Part shown: positions 58,593 through 64,000 of the stretch, piece after piece
Numbering within the stretch: the stretch's first letter is position 1
Layout: every line of letters begins with the position of its first letter
Assembly (NCBI RefSeq): GCF_004336745.1
Contig: NZ_SJXD01000011.1
Span: 124,001-188,000 of the forward strand
DNA length: 64,000 bases
Direction of reading: 5' to 3'
Origin: Roseococcus sp. SYP-B2431
GTDB taxonomy: Bacteria; Pseudomonadota; Alphaproteobacteria; Acetobacterales; Acetobacteraceae
Notes under the pieces: generated by a model
What the model was told of the DNA's origin: nothing
The model's input: the letters and a program-made list of their open reading frames with translations, nothing else
Databases searched by the model: none
Made by a program: the position numbers and the translations under genes

Positions 58593-59186
58593 GTGACGGC
58601 CGAGGAGCTCTGCGCCCGGCTGCGGCATCCCCACTTCCTGGAATCGATGCCGCCGCCGACCGGCGACGACGCCCTGCTGCCGGCCGGCGCCGTCATCAAG
58701 CCCGCGGCGGTGCTGGTGGCCATGGTGCTGCATCCGCGCGAGCCGGGCGTGCTGCTGACCCAGCGCGCCTCGCATATGAGGAGCCATGCCGGCCAGGTGA
58801 GCTTCCCCGGCGGGCGCATCGAGCCGGGCGAATCCCCCGAGGAGGCCGCGCTGCGCGAGGCCTATGAGGAGGTGGCGTTGGATCCCAGCCTGCCGCGGGT
58901 GATGGGCCGCCTGCCGCGGCACCTGACCGGCACGGGCTACGAGATCACGCCCGTCATCGCCGCCCTGCGGCCGGGCTTCACGCTGATCCCCTCGCCGGAC
59001 GAGGTGGCATCGGCCTTCGAACTGCCGCTCTCCATCCTGCTCGACCCCGCGGCCCCGCGCCGGGAACGGGCGGAGTGGAAGGGGCGCATGCGGGAATACT
59101 GGGTCTGGCCTCATGGCGAGCACCACATCTGGGGGGCGACGGCGACCATCCTGGTAAACCTCGCCACGGCGCTGCGGGCCGGCTAG
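58593..59186 (+). CDS. NUDIX CoA pyrophosphatase
   Basis: The protein has 197 aa from GTG 58593, 14 bp after the DUF1285 stop. The NUDIX box is present as GGRIEPGESPEEAALREAYE followed by EVAL. The upstream HAGQVSFPGG is the UPF0035 signature of CoA diphosphatases (CoA to 4'-phosphopantetheine plus ADP). It sits between DUF1285 and DUF6111, a conserved alphaproteobacterial arrangement that leads to the CCA-adding enzyme. Confidence 0.92.
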   Translation: MTAEELCARLRHPHFLESMPPPTGDDALLPAGAVIKPAAVLVAMVLHPREPGVLLTQRASHMRSHAGQVSFPGGRIEPGESPEEAALREAYEEVALDPSLPRVMGRLPRHLTGTGYEITPVIAALRPGFTLIPSPDEVASAFELPLSILLDPAAPRRERAEWKGRMREYWVWPHGEHHIWGATATILVNLATALRAG

Positions 59187-59196
59187 GGACAGCCCC

Positions 59197-59442
59197 ATGG
59201 GCGTCCTCATCGAATTGTTCTTCTTCGCGCTGCCCTTCGTGGCCTATCTCGCCTGGTGGCGGTTGGCCGGGCGGAAGCCGGGGCACGAGCCCTCGCGCCG
59301 GCTGGTCGTGCTGGCCGCGATCGGCGTGGTCTGCGGCGTGGCGGCGGCCAGCTATTACGGCCTCTCGCGCAGCTTCGAGGGGGACGACTACGTACCGGCG
59401 CGGATCGAGCGCGGCGGGATCGTCCGCGGCACCACGCGGTGA
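59197..59442 (+). CDS. DUF6111 family small membrane protein
   Basis: This 81-aa protein has two membrane helices (about 4-22 and 36-54). It ends YVPARIERGGIVRGTTR, typical of the DUF6111 proteins found next to CCA-adding enzymes. Function is unknown. Its stop overlaps the GTG start of the CCA-adding enzyme gene by 4 bp (GTGA). Confidence 0.82.
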   Translation: MGVLIELFFFALPFVAYLAWWRLAGRKPGHEPSRRLVVLAAIGVVCGVAAASYYGLSRSFEGDDYVPARIERGGIVRGTTR

Positions 59443-60641
59443 GCCTGCCCGACTATCTGAGCGCCGAGGGGCCCCGGAAGGTCTTCGCCGCGCTGCCGGA
59501 TTCCCGCGCGGTGGGCGGCTGCGTGCGGGATTCGCTGGCGGGGCTGCCGGTGCGCGACCTCGACATGGCCGCGCCCTTCCCGCCGCGGGCGATCGCGGAC
59601 CGGCTGAAGGCGGCCGGCTTCAAGGTCTTCGAGACGGGGCTCGCGCATGGCACGGTGACGGCGGTGCTGGGCGGCGTGCCCATCGAGGTGACCTCGCTGC
59701 GCCGCGACATCGCCACCGACGGCCGTCACGCCGAGGTGGAATGGACCACCGACTGGCGCGAGGATGCCGAAAGACGCGACTTCACCATCAACGCCATGTC
59801 CATGGGCGCCGATGGCGTGCTGCATGACGAGTTCGGCGGCCGCGCGGACCTCGCGGCGCGCCGCGTGCGCTTCGTGGGCGATGCAGCCCAGCGCCTGCGC
59901 GAGGACTATCTGCGCGCCCTGCGCTTCTTCCGCTTCCACGCGCGCTATGGCGGCGCGGAGCCCGATCCCGTCGCGGTCCGGGCGATCCGCGAGGCGGTGC
60001 CCGGCCTCGCCCGCCTCTCGGCCGAGCGCGTCTGGAGCGAGCTCAAGCGGCTGATGGAGGCCGAGGATCCGCGCGCCGCGCTGCGCCTCATGGCCGAGAC
60101 GGGCGTCCTGCCCGCCGTGCTGCCCGAGGCGGGCGATCCGTCGCGGCTGGACGCCGCCCTGGCGCGCGGCGTGGCCGACGTGCTGCTGCGCGTCGCGATG
60201 CTCCTGCCGGTCGGCACGGATGTCGCGGCCCTGGCCTCGCGCCTGAAGCTCTCCGGCGAGGAGGCCGCGCGGCTCCGCGCCTTGCACGCCATCGCCGATG
60301 CCCCCGGCCCGTCGGAGCGCGAAGTCGGCGCCCTCCGCCGGTTCCGCGCCGCCGCGCGCCTGCGCAGCGAGGCGGCCCTGCCGGCGGAGATCCTTCTCGT
60401 CGCCGCGGCCCAGCATCCGGAACGGGACTACGGTCCCCTGCTCGACCATCTGGAGCCCGGCCCTGGCCCGGCCTTCCCCCTCCAGGGCCGCGACGCTGTC
60501 GCCCTGGGCGTTCCGCACGGGCCGCGCATCGGCCGGCTGCTGGGCCAGGTCCGCGACTGGTGGCTCGAGACGGGCGCGTCCGCCGATCACGCCGCCAGTT
60601 TGAAGAAGCTGCGCGAACTGGTGGAGCGGGATGCTTCCTGA
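59439..60641 (+). CDS. cca: CCA tRNA nucleotidyltransferase / poly(A) polymerase family enzyme
   Basis: The protein has 400 aa from GTG 59439. The nucleotidyltransferase signature VGGCVRDSLAGLPVRDLDMA holds the catalytic Asp-x-Asp pair. RRDFTINAMSMGADG and RLREDYLRALRFFRFHARYG are the class II neck and template motifs. It adds or repairs the 3' CCA of tRNAs. It overlaps both neighbours slightly. Confidence 0.95.
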   Translation: MSLPDYLSAEGPRKVFAALPDSRAVGGCVRDSLAGLPVRDLDMAAPFPPRAIADRLKAAGFKVFETGLAHGTVTAVLGGVPIEVTSLRRDIATDGRHAEVEWTTDWREDAERRDFTINAMSMGADGVLHDEFGGRADLAARRVRFVGDAAQRLREDYLRALRFFRFHARYGGAEPDPVAVRAIREAVPGLARLSAERVWSELKRLMEAEDPRAALRLMAETGVLPAVLPEAGDPSRLDAALARGVADVLLRVAMLLPVGTDVAALASRLKLSGEEAARLRALHAIADAPGPSEREVGALRRFRAAARLRSEAALPAEILLVAAAQHPERDYGPLLDHLEPGPGPAFPLQGRDAVALGVPHGPRIGRLLGQVRDWWLETGASADHAASLKKLRELVERDAS

Positions 60642-62403
60642 TACCCCGCGCCCCATGTCCTCCGAGACCGCCTCGATCCCCCTGATCCGCCGCTTCTGGC
60701 GCGACCACCTGCGCGAGCAGCGCGGCCGGCTGGCGCTCGCGGTCGTCCTCACCCTCGTCCTGGCCGGCATCACGGCACTCTACCCGGTCATCATCCAGCA
60801 GGCCTTCGACAGCTTCGGCAGCGGCGATTCCCGCATCGTCTGGCTGCTGCCGCCGGTCATCGTCCTCGTCACCGCCGCGCGCGGCGCGGCGATGTACTTC
60901 CAGCAGACCACCATGCAGGGCGCCGTGCTCGGCAGCATCGAGCACCTGCAGAACGCGCTCTTCTCCGCGCTCACCCGCGCCGACTACGCCGCCGTCAGCA
61001 CCGAGGCGCCGGCCCGCCACGTCACCCGCTTCACGCTGGACGCGACCCAGATCCGCGAGGCGCTGTCGCGCAGCATCAACGGCCTGGGCGACCTGCTGAC
61101 GGTCATCGGCCTCGTCGCCTCCATGATCTGGCTGGACTGGCAGCTCGCCGCCATGGCCGCGCTGCTCTACCCGGTCGCCGCCTGGCCGATCCTGACCATC
61201 GGCAAGCGCATCCGCCGCGCCTCGCGCGGCATGCAGGACCGCGCCGGCGAGACCAGCGCCCTGCTCAACGAGAGCTTCGCCGGCGCGCGCGTGGTGCGCA
61301 CCTACCGACTGGAGGCGCAGGAGGAGGGCCGCGCCCGCGCCGCCTTCGCCGAGCTGCGCGGCAGCCTCCAGCGCATCGTGCGCGTCCGCGCCCGCGTCGA
61401 TCCGATCCTGGAGGCGCTGGGCGGGCTGACCGTGGGCGTCGTGCTCGGCGTCGTCGGCTGGCGGGTGACGACGGGGCAGGGGACGATCGGCGAATTCACC
61501 GGCTTCGTGGCCGCCGTGCTGATCGCGGCGCGCCCGGTGCGCGCGCTCGGCTCGCTGAACGCGGCACTGCAGGAGGGGCTGGCCGGCCTCGCCCGCGTCT
61601 TCGGGGTGATGGACCTGAAGCGCGAGATCGCCGACGCGCCGGATGCGCGCGCGCTGCCCGCCGGCCAAGGCGAACTCGTCTTCGACCATGTCGGCTTCCA
61701 CTATCCCGGCAGCACGGTCCCCGCGATCAAGGAGCTGAGCTTCCGCGCGGCGCCCGGCGAGACGGTCGCGCTGGTCGGCCCGTCCGGTGCGGGAAAGTCC
61801 ACCGCCATCGCGCTGCTGCCGCGCCTCTACGACGCGACCGCCGGCACCATTACGATGGATGGCGCGGATATCCGTCACGTCCACATGACGGAGTTGCGCG
61901 ACGCCATCGCCTATGTGGGCCAGGAAGCCGTGATCTTCGACGACACCGCGCTGGCCAATATCGCCTGCGGCCGGCCCGGCGCCACGCGCGCGGAGGTCGA
62001 GGCCGCGGCCCGCGCCGCCCAGGCGCATACCTTCATCGAGGCGCTGCCCGCCGGCTACGACACGCCGCTCGGCCCGGGCGGCGGGCGGCTCTCGGGCGGC
62101 CAGCGCCAGCGCGTGAGCCTCGCCCGCGCGCTGCTGCGCAATCCGCGCGTGCTGCTGCTCGACGAGGCGACCAGCGCGCTCGACGCCGAGAACGAGGCCG
62201 CGGTGCAGGCCGCGCTGGAGACGCTGCGCGAGGGGCGCACCACGCTCGTCATCGCGCACCGGCTGGCGACGGTGCAGAAGGCGCACCGCATCGTGGTGAT
62301 GGAGGAGGGCCGCGCCATCGAGCAGGGCACGCATGCCGAGCTGATGGCGCTGGACGGGCTCTATGCGCGGCTGGTGCGGACTCAGGCCTTCGCCGAGGCC
62401 TGA
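60631..62403 (+). CDS. ABC exporter with fused membrane and ATPase domains (MsbA-like)
   Basis: The protein has 590 aa from ATG 60631 (GGAG just upstream); ATG 60655 is the alternative. The six-helix exporter domain (about 20-330) is followed by an ATPase with Walker A GPSGAGKST, Q-loop YVGQEAVIFDD, signature LSGGQRQR and Walker B LLLDEATSALD, plus the IAHRLAT switch His. Half-transporters of this type move lipids or drugs as dimers; the substrate is unknown. The start overlaps cca by 11 bp, and the 3' end overlaps the convergent LysR gene by 22 bp. Confidence 0.95.
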   Translation: MLPDTPRPMSSETASIPLIRRFWRDHLREQRGRLALAVVLTLVLAGITALYPVIIQQAFDSFGSGDSRIVWLLPPVIVLVTAARGAAMYFQQTTMQGAVLGSIEHLQNALFSALTRADYAAVSTEAPARHVTRFTLDATQIREALSRSINGLGDLLTVIGLVASMIWLDWQLAAMAALLYPVAAWPILTIGKRIRRASRGMQDRAGETSALLNESFAGARVVRTYRLEAQEEGRARAAFAELRGSLQRIVRVRARVDPILEALGGLTVGVVLGVVGWRVTTGQGTIGEFTGFVAAVLIAARPVRALGSLNAALQEGLAGLARVFGVMDLKREIADAPDARALPAGQGELVFDHVGFHYPGSTVPAIKELSFRAAPGETVALVGPSGAGKSTAIALLPRLYDATAGTITMDGADIRHVHMTELRDAIAYVGQEAVIFDDTALANIACGRPGATRAEVEAAARAAQAHTFIEALPAGYDTPLGPGGGRLSGGQRQRVSLARALLRNPRVLLLDEATSALDAENEAAVQAALETLREGRTTLVIAHRLATVQKAHRIVVMEEGRAIEQGTHAELMALDGLYARLVRTQAFAEA

Positions 62404-63281
62404 GTTGACGCCAGTTCCCACAGATGCCGTGCCGGGTCGCGCGGCATCTCCTGCCCGCGTACCAGGTAGAGGCGCAGCGGCCCGCCGGCCAGCGCCAGCG
62501 GCCGGGTAACGCGGCCCGTCTGCCGGGCGGCCTCGGGCGCCACCCAGCCGAAGAGCGCCAGGATCAGCTCCGCCCCGAACCCCTCGCGCATCTGGCGGAA
62601 GTCCAGGATGTCGGGGATTTCCACCAGCGTGCCGCCGGCCTCGACCACCGGCTCGAAGAGCGCGCGCGACAGCTCGGGATTGAGGCCGCGCGTGAAGACC
62701 GCGACCTTGCGCCCGGCGAGCGCGGCCGGCGGGATTTCCGGCAGCGCCAGCAGCGGGTCGCCGGGGGCGAGGATGAGCTCCTGCGTGGTCTGCGCCAGCG
62801 CCAGCGCCTCCAGCCCGGCCGGCGGAGCCACGGCCACCGTGAAGGCGAGGTCCAGCACGCCCTGGCGCGCGCGCTCCAGCAGGACCGGAGTCCAGCCGAT
62901 GTCGAGCTCCACGCTGACGCTCGGCCAGTGCCGGCGGAAAGCCTCGATCAGGCTGTTGGTGACGGGGATGTGGGCGCCATAGGGCGGCGTGCCCAGGCGC
63001 AGCCGCCCGGAGCCGCCGCGCAGCGTCGCGGCCAGCTCGTCCACGCCCTGCGCCGCCTCGACCAGCGGCCGCGCGCGTGCCAGCAGGGCGCGGCCCTCCT
63101 CGGTCAGCTCCACGCGCCGGGTGCTCCGCAGCAGGAGCGGCACTCCGAGCTGCGCCTCGAGCTGGCGGATGCGCGTGGAGAGCCAGGGCTGCGCCACGCC
63201 GAGCCGCGCGGCGGCGCGGGTGAAGGACAGCTCCTCCGCCACGACGCCAAAATGCAGCACGAGGCGGATATCCACCTTCAA
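62382..63281 (-). CDS. LysR-family transcriptional regulator
   Basis: This 299-aa protein has an N-terminal winged helix (LHFGVVAEELSFTRAAARLG, then VAQPWLSTRIRQLEAQLGVP) and a periplasmic-binding-like effector domain (LRLGTPPYGAHIPVTNSL onwards). It is divergent from a solute-binding protein gene with 121 bp between, so it probably controls that gene in response to its ligand. The inducer is unknown. Confidence 0.95.
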   Translation of the reverse strand: MKVDIRLVLHFGVVAEELSFTRAAARLGVAQPWLSTRIRQLEAQLGVPLLLRSTRRVELTEEGRALLARARPLVEAAQGVDELAATLRGGSGRLRLGTPPYGAHIPVTNSLIEAFRRHWPSVSVELDIGWTPVLLERARQGVLDLAFTVAVAPPAGLEALALAQTTQELILAPGDPLLALPEIPPAALAGRKVAVFTRGLNPELSRALFEPVVEAGGTLVEIPDILDFRQMREGFGAELILALFGWVAPEAARQTGRVTRPLALAGGPLRLYLVRGQEMPRDPARHLWELASTQASAKA

Positions 63282-63402
63282 GGCAGGCCCTCACTCATAC
63301 GATTTCCGTCATAATAACCGCGATCCCGTATTGGACAAATCCATGCCTGCTCAGCTTCGATGTCCGGACAACAGGGCCCGAAGGGCCGCAGGGGAGGACG
63401 CG

Positions 63403-64000
63403 ATGACGACACGTCGCCAGATGCTCGCAGCCGCCACGGCCGCGCCGACGCTCGCGGGAGGCCGGGCGAGGGCGCAGGGGCAGGCACCCATCCGCCTCGG
63501 CGTGCTGGGCGATTTCTCCGGCCCCTACCGCCATCTCTCCGGCCCCACCAACGTGGCCTGCGTGCGCCAGGCGGTGCAGGATTCCGGCCTGACCGAGCGC
63601 GGCATCGCCGTCGAGGTGGTACAGGCCGACCACCTCCAGCGCGCCGATCTGGGCGTGGCCATCACGCGCGAATGGTTCGACCGCGGCGGCGTGGATGCGG
63701 TGCTGGAGGTGAACAACTCCTCCATCGCCCTCGCGCTGAACGGCCTCGTGCGCGAGAAGGACAAGGTGCATCTCAACACGGGCGCGGCCAGCACCGAGCT
63801 GACCGGGCCGAGCTGCAGCCCCAATACCATCCACTGGACCTACGACACCTACATGGCCGCGCGCTCCTCCGGCGTGGCGACGATCCGCGCGGGCGGCGAC
63901 AGCTTCTTCTTCATCACAGCCGACATGGCCTTCGGCCACCAGATGGAGCGCGACCTCTCGCGCTTCATCGAGGAGGGGCGGGGCCGCGTGGCGGGGCGCG
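63403..64000 (+). CDS. Branched-chain amino acid-type ABC substrate-binding protein, cut by window end
   Basis: The N-terminal 199 residues are present. ATG 63403 follows a GGGGAGG ribosome-binding site. A signal peptide with a twin-arginine-like start (MTTRRQMLAAATAAPTLAGG, cleaved after RARAQ) is followed by APIRLGVLGDFSGPYRHL, then NNSSIALALNGLVREKDKVH and FFFITADMAFGHQMERDL, a LivK-like pattern. It would feed an ABC importer encoded beyond the edge. The gene is divergent from the LysR gene. Confidence 0.88.
   Translation, partial: MTTRRQMLAAATAAPTLAGGRARAQGQAPIRLGVLGDFSGPYRHLSGPTNVACVRQAVQDSGLTERGIAVEVVQADHLQRADLGVAITREWFDRGGVDAVLEVNNSSIALALNGLVREKDKVHLNTGAASTELTGPSCSPNTIHWTYDTYMAARSSGVATIRAGGDSFFFITADMAFGHQMERDLSRFIEEGRGRVAGR

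Noticed and set aside
60088-63294. A 1068-codon antisense open frame across cca, the ABC exporter and the LysR gene
   Set aside because: It spans three well-supported genes, shows no domain, and has biased Arg/Ala/Gly composition typical of GC-driven shadow frames.

Overview
The window is a very GC-rich, densely coded chromosomal segment. The protein families suggest a Rhodospirillales/Acetobacteraceae bacterium (Roseomonas-like). The evidence is many orphan TctC (Bug) receptors, a glnBA pair, DUF1285/DUF3297/DUF6111-type proteins, and an alphaproteobacterial-style imp type VI secretion (T6SS) locus. This assignment is inferred from gene content; there is no rRNA here. No transposase, phage gene or CRISPR array was seen.

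Region 1 (1-24.8 kb) is a T6SS locus in divergent blocks. On the minus strand tssA, tssB, tssC and a second tssC-like gene run off the left edge; tssE, tssF and tssG are not seen and may lie beyond it. A 320-bp control region with nested palindromes separates them from plus-strand tssH (ClpV), hcp and an H-NS-like gene. A second minus-strand block, read from the right, holds vgrG, a DUF6931-like gene, PAAR, an FHA protein with a DPF-rich linker, tssK, an OmpA-extended tssL, tssM, tagF and a PP2C phosphatase. Upstream of vgrG sits a two-gene unit: a glycine-zipper lipoprotein and an exported WD40-caspase protein. No classical effector/immunity pair or TssJ is visible.

Region 2 (24.9-34.5 kb) is metabolic. 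It has a DUF3297 protein, urocanate hydratase, a TctC receptor, a cyclase-family hydrolase, a GAF protein, an enolase-superfamily enzyme, glnB-glnA, a class I aminotransferase and tRNA-His(GTG). A 152-bp tandem duplication lies just downstream of glnA. Each copy ends in a U-tract terminator on the glnA strand and carries further hairpins, one of which shows compensatory changes between copies. A palindromic sigma-54-like promoter lies upstream of glnB.

Region 3 (34.5-47.5 kb) is a solute-receptor region with six more TctC proteins but no TctA/TctB membrane subunits. It also has a FixL/FixJ-like two-component pair, a CnbZ-like protein, a DUF1028 protein, an orphan MetQ-like receptor and a markedly AT-rich intergenic stretch.

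Region 4 (47.5-64 kb) holds a lipoprotein, a flavin monooxygenase, an FKBP isomerase and a secreted beta-rich protein. It also has the MoxR / DUF58 / DUF4159 / VWA-like envelope operon. This is followed by a housekeeping plus-strand run (DUF1285, NUDIX CoA pyrophosphatase, DUF6111, CCA-adding enzyme, ABC exporter). At the right edge a LysR regulator is divergent from a periplasmic binding protein that is cut by the window end.
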